Origin: Rhyzopertha dominica
Lineage: Eukaryota > Arthropoda > Insecta > Coleoptera > Bostrichidae
Length of the DNA stretch: 64,000 bases
Direction of reading: 5' to 3'
Assembly (NCBI GenBank): GCA_025024175.1
Contig: QCXZ01000003.1
Span: 21,906,392 to 21,970,391, forward strand
This document shows, one piece after another, positions 34,970 through 44,599 of the stretch. The translations under genes were made by a program, and so were the position numbers. Each line of letters begins with the position of its first letter. Within the stretch, counting starts at the first letter, position 1. Under the pieces are notes generated by a model. The model did not search any database, was not told the origin of the DNA, and saw only the letters and a program-made list of their open reading frames with translations.

Positions 34970-35640
34970 AAACGTCTAACGTATAACAGAAATTGAAGCC
35001 ACTTTAATTGTTACTTAACTCCGACAGACATATAGAGTACTAAAATTAAGTGTCTAAGAAAAGTTGCATATAAAAGTTTTCTGCGACTCGAAATAAACTA
35101 AAAGATAATAACGTTTAAAACAATAATTAAAATTGCAAGGAAGTGTTTTAAAGGCAAACCGCAGCACATGAAGTTTAAAAACCGGACATTTGCATGCTAT
35201 TTACATGTTTTAATTCCCACTCAATGTCAAGATTCATGCACATTCAATTAACATTCAGTTCACCACCCACTTGACATATTGCGACCCACTTTTAACAATC
35301 ATTCGTTAAAAGCCAATCGTACGCGGTACTAATACACTTGCTTAAATTTAGAACTATATGCAGCCTCATCGTTTATTAGCCCCTACATATATCAGTATCA
35401 CACGCTTAACTTGCGTCATCATTTGACATCTGATCCCAAACTTTGCTTCAGGTCTCTTAGCTTATTTTACAGATACCTCAACAATTTGTAGTTGAGCTTT
35501 TGAGATAATAGCAAAGTTTAAATGATTACTTAAATAATATTTTTTGCATAAAACATTTTAAAGACTAACTAATATAATAATTAGATACAGTACTACAATT
35601 CAGCGCACTTAATACTACAATTTACATACCCTTCAAATAA
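34970..35640. other. no gene seen
   Basis: AT-rich, no structure supported; possibly the more decayed 5' part of the preceding LINE or the 3' part of the next. Confidence 0.35.
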
Positions 35641-35649
35641 ATTTTGATT

Positions 35650-38545
35650 CTATGGCACACTTTCTGTATTTATTAAACTGGTTATGTTTACAGGCATTCG
35701 ATAGTAAGTACTTATACTATTTAACAAAGAATTTAGAGCTTTACTAGTTCTACAATATACAATAAGACAGTTTCCGGATCTTATCTTATAATTATGGACC
35801 TCAATGGTATATTCCAAATTTATATAATTTTCTATATTTTTGTTCTTATTGTAACAATTAGTCTAACCTGGCCAAAAATCTTAATTTTATTTATATTGAA
35901 TATTCCTGTATGTGCATAAGCTTGACTAGTAGGCATATAATAATCCAAATTAAAGATAATTTTTATAGCACGGTACTGAAAGTTTATTATGAGTTGCACT
36001 TACCCAACACGTTATCAGATATCTCAAATGAAGAGCAACAAAACTGTTGTATAATATCAATCTGGTAACTTAATTTAACATTTCTGTACACCTTGTTATC
36101 GTTCTCAACATGTGTAACATTATATTATCTACATGTAAATTCCACGTGGGGCCATTTGTTATTGTCAAGCTTAAATTTATAGTGTGTACATCCTTTATTT
36201 TATATTATTCAAGTAAATATCCATATTATATTCTTTCTTATTTTTTTTGTTTAATAACCATTTGCACGGTCTTATTCGCATTAATAGTTAATTTATTACA
36301 GCACAGCCAAGTATATATCAATATCATGGTTAATATCATAGTAGACTATAACAGTGTCATCTGCAAAGGTAAAACATTTTGATTACTGTAAGGGGCCCAA
36401 AACCGAACCTTGGGTAACTCCGACTGTTAGTTCTGCCATCTCCTTAAGTCTGTCATTTAATACAGTGTATAATGTTTTCTATTCTCGGAATACGTCCTTA
36501 GAAATTTGACAGCCATGTCATAGTTTGTTTAATAATAACTATATGTTCAGTGCATCAAAGGTTTTTTGGCAATCAACAAACACTGCCACCACATACCTAT
36601 TTTGATCTATTTCACTGTAGACGTACTGCAAGAAGTCCGTTGTAGCTCTCAGCGTATTACTTTCTTTTTGAAAGCCATACTGTTGTGTATCAAAACCATA
36701 GTTTTTGTAGAGTAGTCAGTTATAACATTTCTAATATTTTTGAGAATGTGGTAAGTACTGCAATAGGCCTGTAGTTATTCATGTCGTCCTGTCTTTTTAT
36801 ACAATGGGATGATGTTAGCCACCTATTCTTACGGAAAAATTCCACTTTCCTCTATAAGTTTTTGTCCTATCACATGAAATAGTTTTATGGTATCCTGTTT
36901 GGTAATTCCATAAATTCCGTGAGAAGAACCATTTTTAGTTACATTACTACTTGCTTAATTTCATTGAGGTCTGTAGGATCAAAAACATCGTCTACTTTTA
37001 TGGCAGAGAATTTGGTGTTGTGCATTTGTATTTTAGAAGATAATTCTAGGCCTTCATTCGAGAAATGGTGGTTGAATTCAGTTGCTTTTTTTTTCTTAAT
37101 TTCCTATTATTTGCCCATTGCCCTTATGCTTTTTTCTGCTTTCCACACATTTGATTTAGCATTTTCCATGTCTTTCTAGAATCTCCAGCTGCTGCTGAAA
37201 ACAAACCACTTGTTGCCTTTTAATTGTCTTCTAATATCGTTTGCTTTAGTTTTAGCTTTCTTAAATTAATTTTCACTGTAAGTATTTGGAAGTGTTTTTT
37301 CACTTGATGTTTATTAATTAGTTTTAGACAGTCATTATTAATCCATTTATTAGCCACTCCAATTTTTGCGGTATACATTTTAGTGCATTCTATTTTTGCA
37401 GAAACCACAATGTGCACCAACCAATTGAATATTCATAAGTTTTTCCTTTTTATTTTTATCTATAAATTTTTTCCGTACAATATTTAATTGTTTATGGTCT
37501 ATCATATGTTCTTGGAGTTGCATAGTACACCTCAACTTTTAATTTGTCATTTTGTCATAACATGATCTAGTACTGTTGACGCTGTTTTAGTGGTTCGAGT
37601 AGCATTTTCTTTGTCAGTAATATAATAGTATAATTATGTCCAGATTTATGTCTCCTAATATCACACAATCCATTTCTGATTTCTAACAGTTTATCAAACT
37701 GGTTTAGAAAATGGGTGATGTTATTGCTGGGTGGTCTGTATATATTTAATGTAGTTATATTTTTGGTCTACTAGATGTATTGATAACAGATTGCAGTCTT
37801 CCAAGTCATCAAAGGTAATATCATTGCAATTATAATTTATATTATCCCTGATGTAGATGCTTGTCCCTCCTCCCCTAGAGTCTCTACAGTCGTGCTTAAA
37901 CTTATATTTATATACAGCATGTTAAGTTTACTGAGTTTGAACTTTATAGTTATTTATATACTTTTAATTTATTAATTTATCTCGAGCTTATTGTTTGAGA
38001 TGAACCTCGCCATACACCGTAAAAGGGGATCATGCTCATTCTTGCGTACGTAAGTTTTCCTATTTGAACAATACATACTTTTATATCTTCTTTGTTTCTG
38101 CACTTCTGTAAATTTTTTAAATAGAGTTTGTTTATAATGTGTTATATTACATATTATATTAAACATCAGTGCACTTTCATTTAGGTACTTTAATTTCTTA
38201 GTTTTTCTTATATCTTTTAAATAATCCTTTTTTTTTCTTGTTTTTTAAACTTAACCATCCACCTTCTTGCTTTCCAATTCTATATGTTTCCACAATACTT
38301 TCTTCTGCATTTACAACATTAGTGCTGTTGCAATTTTACTTAGTTTTTTTTATGCCTTCGGATTGTTTTGGCACATCTACCACAATTAAGTAATTTTGTT
38401 TTTCTTTCTGCTCTTGATTGTTAAATTTCGCTTTTAATATTTGAACTTTTCTTTGGAGTTTTGAGTTTTCCTGCCTCATTCGTTTTATTTCATTTATAAC
38501 TTCATCAGTTGACTGCTTGTGGTCGTCAAATGCATCCGACATGTA
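35650..38545 (-). mobile_element. long decayed LINE (ORF1 coiled coil, endonuclease, RT)
   Basis: Almost a full LINE on the minus strand. ORF1: 38336-38542, see separate entry. Endonuclease: RGGGTSIYIRDNI (about 37.86-37.90 kb), VLDHVM (about 37.57 kb). Linker: NKWINNDCLKLINKHQVKK (37.30-37.36 kb). RT: IIPLYKKTGRH (about 36.8 kb), NYRPIAVLTTFSKILE-like text (about 36.75 kb), FKKKVI (about 36.66 kb), VFVDCQKTFDALN (about 36.56 kb), QGSVLGPLQ (about 36.40 kb), FADDTVIVY (about 36.36 kb). C-terminal part: ILYNSFVALHLRYLI (about 36.03 kb). Many stops and shifts make it dead. The catalytic FADD box itself is intact. Clade: Jockey/CR1-like. Confidence 0.8.
38336..38542 (-). pseudogene. LINE ORF1-like coiled-coil fragment
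   Basis: A 68-codon open frame, MSDAFDDHKQSTDEVINEIK followed by a Lys/Glu/Gln/Leu-rich coiled coil of about 35 residues and then NYLIVVDVPKQ. Coiled coil followed by a short hydrophobic strand (NYLIVxxVP) is the hallmark of the trimerisation region and start of the RRM-like domain of LINE ORF1 proteins. It lies about 400 bp upstream (minus strand) of the endonuclease remnant of the same element. The rest of ORF1 is lost. Confidence 0.6.
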
Positions 38546-38549
38546 TTGT

Positions 38550-39260
38550 ATAGGTGGTTTTATTTCTTTCAGCCCATCTTCTGTAGTCCCAGAGACTTTG
38601 CGAGTACTTCTTTAATTCTATTCTTTATTTTTGTTTCATCCATTTTTTAATCTTGTTTTTATTTTAAGAACACCTAACCGCACTATTTACAAGCGGTTTG
38701 CAACAGAGCACTTTATTACTGTTATTTATGATATTAGCCTATTGTGCACAGCTTGGTTGGTAACATAAACTTCACAAACCATGCAATGTTCGCAGTGTTT
38801 TAATGATTTTTTATTGTACTCAGAATTACCACATGTTTTGGTTGCCATAACCTAACTACTTATGAATCTGATTTCAATATAGCAATCGGCGACATCAAAA
38901 ATGAAAATATAGTAAAAATTATGGATTGGCAATAAGGCTTTCACATTTTGGCCACATTTTACGATTTTCTGACATGACAATGGCGGATGGTGCGGGTGCC
39001 TTATTAATATTATATACAACTATATGCAGCTGACTGCTTCACATATTTGGAGAAACACTTATTTTAGATATTAAGCACGTTTTCATTGTATAAAATACTG
39101 CATAATGATTCACTTCTACCATATGTTAAACTAATTGAGAAAAGTTTTGTTTCCATACTTTTTTACAAAGTTATTGTATATTAATTTATAGAAATTGGCA
39201 TGAGATAAAACTCACAAAACTGAATTATACACACTTCTACTGGTAGAATAATTTTTTATT
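38550..39260. other. no gene seen
   Basis: Includes the possible 5' UTR of the LINE (to about 38.7 kb). A short CpG-bearing part near 38.98 kb (CAATGGCGGATGGTGCG) is the only notable composition change. Confidence 0.4.
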
Positions 39261-39264
39261 TAGT

Positions 39265-39265
39265 G

Positions 39266-39351
<86 letters not shown>
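39265..39351. repeat. (TA)n microsatellite
   Basis: About 86 bp of TA repeat with one CA interruption. It is followed by a sequence that recurs after another (TA)n tract at 42.94 kb. Confidence 0.97.
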
Positions 39352-39354
<3 letters not shown>

Positions 39355-39499
39355 TTTATTTGACAACGCCCACCGTTGGTATACGCCTATGACCCAAGAT
39401 GAGCGTCGCGTTAAACGATCATACTAAATTCTAAAATTTTCGTTAATAATTTGCTCTAGTGTTACATTCTTGTGTTTGTCTTACGGTTGCTATTGTTGT

Positions 39500-39560
39500 A
39501 GTCGTTATAGTGAACTGGTTCCGTGTATCTGGCTAAATGTATACAAGAGGTTACACAATT
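39500..39560 (+). repeat. (TA)n-associated dispersed repeat, copy 1
   Basis: GTGAACTGGTTCCGTGTATCTGGCTAAATGTATACAAGA (shown here as one motif in two blocks: GTGAACTGGTTCCGTGTATC and TGGCTAAATGTATACAAGA) matches 42981-43021 (GTGAAGTAGTTCCGCGTATC, TGGTTAAGTGTATATAAGA). Both copies lie shortly to the right of a (TA)n tract. Confidence 0.5.
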
Positions 39561-39690
39561 GGGTATTATCACTTTTTTTTTAAATTACGTAAAATGAATC
39601 TTGAAGTGCATATATATCATACGCCATGTTAAAAAAAAAACAAAAAAATATTTGTAGGCAGAGAATTTTAGGTCTGAAATTCGAATCTTA

Positions 39691-40701
39691 GGAGTCACCG
39701 CCAAAACGCTTCTATCCAAGGTTATCAACGCGTGACATCAAGTGTCTTGTAAACATTACCGAGGAGCGTGCTGTTTAATGGTGTAGTATCAGTCTTGTAT
39801 TGGAAAAGCGTTTGTGTGGTGTTTATTGAAAGAACGGTCTAAGAGGTCGCACCAAAAAGTGATTTGTGTAGTTTTACAAGAATCTATTATATATGGAAAA
39901 CAAAACAAGTGTTGTATTGTACATGGTTATAAAAGTACTTCAGTCAGTACAGCTAACAAAATTTTTGCAACCGTTCCTCGAGATTATCAACGTATGAAAA
40001 AGTTGTTTAAGACCCCTAGACGTGATATGCCGAAATCGCAAAGTTTGTTTTTCTGTTGTGAAGGTTATCTTAATTCTTGCTGTAAGTTTTATTATTCTTT
40101 TTGGGGTTATAAGTGTTTCCAGTTTCCATTTTGTTATAGCTTGAAAAGGATATGAAAAATTAAATGCGTTTTAAGTTGATAGTGGGAAATGTTATAATAA
40201 AGAACGTAGTTCCCCATATATTCGACTGTTAGCCATACCAGAAACGGGCCGCAAGGGCCCCGAAAATAAATGTAAATTTATATTTATTCTGAAGTCTAAA
40301 ATAAATGTCAAGTTTAGGGTAAATTTTTGATTCTTACAATTTTATATTTACAAATAGTATGTTTCCAACAACCCACTGTTATCAAATTATCAATGCTACT
40401 TTAATTTGATAAAAAGTTCACTTATGCTATTGCTTTTACGTTCCTTATCTCCGCCGCGTTGAACCGCTCGTCGCTGTACACAAATTTCATAAAATGAACA
40501 TGCCTTCAGACGTCATAACTCATAAGTATTTCACTTTTTCTTGGCTTATTTTAATTCGCTTGTCACAAAATGAACGCAAACAACAAACTGACAAATTGAC
40601 GGGCTGAGGCTGACGCCTGACGCGCTGACCCCAGATGTAAACACGCGGCCATTTACAAGACACCTGACGTCACGGCCAATATGTTCGCGTTTTGGCGGTC
40701 C
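39691..40701 (+). mobile_element. small DNA transposon with degenerate THAP exon
   Basis: Inverted ends: left AGTCACCGCCAAAACGCTTC...GTGACATCAAGTGTCTTGTA (39693-39751) and right, inverted, GGGACCGCCAAAACGCGAAC...GTGACGTCAGGTGTCTTGTA (40701-40655). So the TIRs are about 50-60 bp, with some divergence. Inside is a plus-strand frame with a THAP-like zinc finger. THAP-type DNA-binding domains are typical of P-element-like transposases, which fits. The body is only 1 kb, so most of the transposase is deleted. No clear target duplication was found. Confidence 0.6.
39814..40090 (+). pseudogene. degenerate THAP-domain exon
   Basis: The frame reads NKCCIVHGYKSTS, then NKIFATVPRDYQRMKKLF, then FFCCEGYLNSC. 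It aligns with the THAP pattern C-x2/4-C ... P ... W ... C-x2-H-F. The second Cys is Tyr (HGY), the usual Trp is Leu (KKLF) and the final His is Tyr (CEGYL), so zinc binding should be lost. Right after it, at about 40.08 kb, is a good donor site (GCT|GTAAGT), consistent with a first coding exon of a spliced transposase gene. The open frame continues to 40155 into probable intron. Confidence 0.55.
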
Positions 40702-40704
40702 CTT

Positions 40705-41370
40705 TAAATATTCACATTTTTAATATTAAAAATACACCTTACGATCCATTTTTTTTAGAATTTATAAGCTGTCACAGCTGTTTTGTATATTAGATGCTAC
40801 CTATTAATATGCAATTTAATAAAATATAAATACATGGCAAATACCCAATTGTGGTACGGAAACCGCCTACGGAGCACTTTGGCTCACTAAATAGAAATAT
40901 GGGGAGAACCTTGTCCTGCAATAACACAAGTCGGGCAAGAAAAAAAGAAGAAAAACTGTATATTACACCGGACAAAACATGTGGAAGTTCAGAAGCAACT
41001 TGTTCAAGGCCTACGGCCAACATAAGACTCATAAGAACCCCAACACTCATAAACGACTTGGAACAAAAAGCTTCAGTTGGAGAGAAGAAATCTTTGCGGC
41101 AACTCCAGAAAGAAGAAGAATTCTATCTAGAGACCAGGAAATACTCCCATGGCCGTAAAGAATCTCTAATATATATATAAATAAATGCACACATAAAATG
41201 AGTGGTTCTTTAGAACATCACCCCATCTAGAGAGCCAGCAAGCGATCGGACAAATATAGATGAAATCACACAAGGCAACGTCAACATCATCATGAAAGAG
41301 CAACCTACACAAAATACAGAAATCAAACAACTACATAAAATTCTAAAAGGTTAATTTACAATGTGTCCTA
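40705..41370 (+). other. unidentified segment with a 109-codon open frame
   Basis: The plus frame 40851-41180 is Lys/Arg/Glu-rich (KKSLRQLQKEEEFYLETRK) and unlike its AT-biased surroundings. Downstream text to 41.34 kb remains purine-rich with short open parts. It could be a remnant of a retroelement gag/ORF1, but no zinc knuckle or other hallmark is visible. Confidence 0.25.

Positions 41371-41373
<3 letters not shown>

Positions 41374-41431
<58 letters not shown>
41374..41431. repeat. (TA)n microsatellite
   Basis: Pure TA repeat of about 58 bp directly left of the Penelope-like element. Confidence 0.97.
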
Positions 41432-41438
<7 letters not shown>

Positions 41439-41462
41439 GGAGATACTCGCCGGACGATATTG

Positions 41463-41556
41463 TATATAATATAATTCAATAATTGGGTGACCCGGCTGGC
41501 TTGGGCATTAAAATATAGCGAAGCTAGTCGTGCTAATTGTTTATATTTCGGGTCTC
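41463..41556 (+). repeat. 94-bp inverted repeat, left arm
   Basis: Identical, in inverted orientation, to 42625-42718. I compared the arms in ten-base blocks: all 94 positions match, and identity ends abruptly at GGTCTC on the inner side. Confidence 0.95.
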
Positions 41557-41984
41557 TTGTGACCCTTTATCAAAACAACTACAAATTAACAAAACCAGTA
41601 TTATACAAAAACATAACAAATTCTTGTAAAAAAACTTACAGCACAAAGCCAACAATAAGAAAGCAAAACTCGATATTCTCGCACAACGTTCTTCTACTGT
41701 ATATCTGTGGCAACTTCACTAAAAGGAAATATAAACCAAAAATCCAAAAAAACCTTTTATAATTTTGTGATATGACATAATTTCAAATTTTTGACAAAAG
41801 TATTGACAACTATTACAAACAAAACGCGACATCCACCAAACTGCATATAGAATGGAAATACCAAAAAAAAAATATTTAATAATAACGACAAGAAACCCAC
41901 AGTATGAGAGAAAAAAATATAATAAAAATAATGATTATAATTGAAAGAAAAGCAAGCATAACTAATCATGAAAAGAATCCACAC

Positions 41985-42644
41985 CTAATCAGGATGTAAC
42001 TGTGGTTTTCGACACGAGTCTAATTGAAACAAATATTTATATATAATACTTAAATTGTCTACGTCTGATTTTTTATTAACAGTATTATCACGCTCATATA
42101 CACAACACATCTCCATAAAAAGTCTTTTTTTGTAGTTTTTTTCAATAGTTAATACTTTGGGATTGTTAAAATCAAAATTGTGACCTAGGTCCACTGCGTG
42201 TTGAGCAAGAGCACATCTCTGGGGTCTAAGTTTTGTGTCACTTTTGTGTCCAGTTATCCTTTGCCTAAGCGATTGTTTTGATTGACCAATGTATACTTGT
42301 TGGCAATCAAAGCAATTTATAAGATAAACGATATTATGAAGATCCAGTCTATCTATACTGTCTTTTAATTTAGAAAAGAGAGATAAGTTAGTTTTAACAT
42401 TGTAACACGCGATCTTTATATGTTTAACAGACCTAAATATTTTCTTAATTTTTATTGTTAAGGATGTAATAAAAGGAAAAGGTGTAAAAACCACCTGTTG
42501 ATCACTAGGGTCTAAGTTAGGTACATTTGTGATGGTAGATCTTCGTATTTCACTAAACAGAAGGTTCCTAAGAAAAGGTTTCGGAAAGCCATTCTCCACC
42601 ATGATATTAAACAATCGCTGAAGTGAGACCCGAAATATAAACAA
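41985..42644 (-). CDS. Penelope-like GIY-YIG endonuclease (C-terminal pol fragment)
   Basis: 219 codons, open. About the first 7 residues come from the inverted repeat, so this start is an accident of the truncation. Residues 13-30 (NIMVENGFPKPFL) are the end of the RT/linker. Residues 104-120 hold the modified GIY-YIG core (NIVYLINC ... CQQVYIG). Arg is in SLRQRITGH (residues 126-133), followed by CALAQHAVDLGHNFDF (144-159) and the catalytic-type Glu in EKNYKKRLFMEM (168-179). VNKKSDVDNLSIIY near residue 195 is the usual C-terminal block. In full elements this nuclease nicks the target to prime reverse transcription. Here the RT is missing, so the fragment cannot transpose by itself. Confidence 0.85.
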   Translation of the reverse strand: MFIFRVSLQRLFNIMVENGFPKPFLRNLLFSEIRRSTITNVPNLDPSDQQVVFTPFPFITSLTIKIKKIFRSVKHIKIACYNVKTNLSLFSKLKDSIDRLDLHNIVYLINCFDCQQVYIGQSKQSLRQRITGHKSDTKLRPQRCALAQHAVDLGHNFDFNNPKVLTIEKNYKKRLFMEMCCVYERDNTVNKKSDVDNLSIIYKYLFQLDSCRKPQLHPD

Positions 42645-42707
42645 TTAGCACGACTAGCTTCGCTATATTTTAATGCCCAAGCCAGCCGGGTCACCCAATT
42701 ATTGAAT

Positions 42708-42718
<11 letters not shown>
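42625..42718 (-). repeat. 94-bp inverted repeat, right arm
   Basis: Inverted partner of 41463-41556 with no mismatch. It joins directly to truncated pol sequence at 42624. Confidence 0.95.

Positions 42719-42762
<44 letters not shown>
42711..42762. repeat. (TA)n microsatellite
   Basis: Pure TA repeat directly right of the Penelope-like element. Confidence 0.96.
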
Positions 42763-42765
<3 letters not shown>

Positions 42766-42893
42766 ACGAAAGCTTGGCAATGAAAAAAGAGTTCGCTTAA
42801 TTTTATTAAATCAAAAGGTCGAATGCCCCCTACTTCTGAAGCTTGATGAAGCTTGAACATTCAACAAGTTGCGACCGTTATACATATTCAAAG

Positions 42894-42894
<1 letters not shown>
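42763..42894. repeat. short unique insert between two (TA)n tracts
   Basis: About 130 bp bordered by TA repeats. It contains CTTGATGAAGCTTGAACATT then CAACAAGTTGCGACC, a hairpin arranged like the Penelope end motifs (TTGATGA, stem CTTG/CAAG, then GCGACC in place of CGAAAC). It may be the decayed end of another Penelope-like insertion in the same repeat. Confidence 0.3.

Positions 42895-42939
<45 letters not shown>
42895..42939. repeat. (TA)n microsatellite
   Basis: Pure TA repeat, third of the cluster at 41.37-42.94 kb. Confidence 0.96.
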
Positions 42940-42974
42940 TTACGTTTGTAATACTATTATTATTGTTGTTGTCC

Positions 42975-43025
42975 CTGTAGTGAAGTAGTTCCGCGTATCT
43001 GGTTAAGTGTATATAAGAAATTAGA
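42975..43025 (+). repeat. (TA)n-associated dispersed repeat, copy 2
   Basis: Partner of 39500-39560: GTGAAGTAGTTCCGCGTATC then TGGTTAAGTGTATATAAGA. The two copies differ at several positions and both lie to the right of a TA tract. Confidence 0.5.
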
Positions 43026-43179
43026 AACTAGTGGTACAAAAATTCCTGGAAGACGGAAACAGTATGCATTGTAGGTGTACATGTCCCAACCGAAGCAGTG
43101 CTTAAGCAAATAACTCAAGAAATAACTAAATGATAATCGATGGCAAAAATATCCTTCAACCAAATAAATACCACCCGTG

Positions 43180-43445
43180 CGACAACAGCGGAACTTTCAT
43201 AAAAAGAATAGAGACATACGTGATGAAATACTAGGGACACATCTATCTAAAGTAGAGAGGCCACATTTTAAGGAAGACCTGGGAACTAAGCGGAGATCAA
43301 CAAAAAAAGGAAGACCATGTATTACATGAAAAAACTATAGGAAGGATAATTCCGAAGTCAAGGAAGATCTAAGAATAATAGCTAGAAATGACAAGTAACA
43401 AGCAATTAATCGAGCGACTCTGAAATTGACCAATGATGTCAACAG
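43180..43445 (+). pseudogene. LINE ORF2 3'-terminal remnant
   Basis: The plus strand reads RIETYVMKY, a stop, GHI, then after a shift RSTKKGRPCIT and VKEDLRIIARNDK and QAINRATLKL. The pattern LGHI...GRPxxxWxD...DLxxx...A.DR..WR is that of the C-terminal end of many LINE ORF2 proteins. Stops and shifts show decay. The match is only over the last 80 or so codons. Confidence 0.4.
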
Positions 43446-43449
43446 CACT

Positions 43450-44590
43450 AAGACATTCAAATAATATAAATGTACCTATATAACCTTCCTTCCATTCGTT
43501 ATATTTCCTCAACATGCATCCAGTGATATGTTACTAACTGGATTTCTTGCATATCATTGGTCATTTTGATGCAATTATGGACATCTTATGGATATCTGAA
43601 ATATGATGATATCTAAATCAATATCTATCTGATAGGAGTATAAGATTTTTGGTATCAGTGGGTCGAGTACCGTAATAGATCCGTTTGAATCGTTCAGGGA
43701 GGAATTTATATCAGGTTTTCCTACCATCCATTTGTTATAATATGGAATCTTGGGACATGTCATTGTAGGGATTTTTACGATAGCTTTCTTTGATGTGCTA
43801 TCCAATATGTAAATGTAAACAATAAAATGTAAATCTTTGAATATAAGAAAATTATCGAATATAAAATAATAAAAAGCTGCGTTTTTTAAATTTTGATGCT
43901 TCAGTAATGAAATGTGCGATATTTTCAATTTCCCAACTAGAAACAACATTCCGTGAAAGTAAAAAGCATAACTCATACTGTGATATGAATAGCAAAGTGT
44001 TCTATACAATGTCAGGGTCAAGTGCTCATGACACTAGAGTGACGTTACATGTATAAATTATTCCTTGTAAATCATAAACAATAAACATACACCCGCGTAC
44101 TTGACTACGCATTTCAGGTTATCACAACGATAAACAAATGATTAGGTTGCATGTTATAGAAAACAAGTGCGATGTGGCCTGTTCTATGATTTTAAACACT
44201 TGCTTCTTGTAAAGTGTTCTGTATATTTTAAACGTACTTTATAGACTCAGTGCATAAGGCCAGTTCTTTCAAGAAAATTCTTTTTTGAATGAGATGACCT
44301 ACAGGTTAATTGCTCAACTCCACAAATTGCAAATCAGAAAGCAATATCAGAATGCACTAAAATATTGTATAGGAAATTGTTGTTACGTAGTTTTTGTAAG
44401 GTATAAATGATGCAAGAGGTTAGCAAATTAAAAGTAACAAGATTGGCCAGCTTTTTCAGGCGGATGCGCCTATTGTGAAGGGATTTTTTAATTGCATTGT
44501 GAATATGCATATAAGCAATGACGGTGTATTAATTTAATGTTAATACGATGGCAATGATGCTAACGAAACTGGAAATGCAATGGTAGTGGA
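43450..44590. other. no supported gene
   Basis: A minus-strand frame of 148 codons (43575-44021) is open but Ile/Tyr/Phe-rich with no domain or helical pattern I can name. It starts without good context and is probably chance in AT-rich DNA. Confidence 0.35.
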
Positions 44591-44599
44591 TGATCCAAC

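Larger units (their letters stand above)
41432..42718 (-). mobile_element. Penelope-like element, 5'-truncated with inverted terminal copy
   Basis: On the minus strand: a 94-bp inverted copy of the element's own 3' end (42625-42718), then pol sequence starting abruptly near the end of the RT region (NGFPKPFL), the GIY-YIG endonuclease, a stop at 41985, about 430 bp of 3' UTR, a hairpin motif (TTGATAA, A, GGGTC...GACCC, GAAATA at about 41.53-41.58 kb) and the 3' end (41463-41556). Both sides run into (TA)n tracts. The perfect identity of the 94-bp arms and the open frame suggest a recent insertion. Inverted or direct terminal copies are known for Penelope-like elements. Confidence 0.85.

Noticed and set aside
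43575..44021. 148-codon open frame as a real gene
   Set aside because: Amino-acid use is that of random AT-rich DNA, and there is no domain, start context or neighbouring exon.
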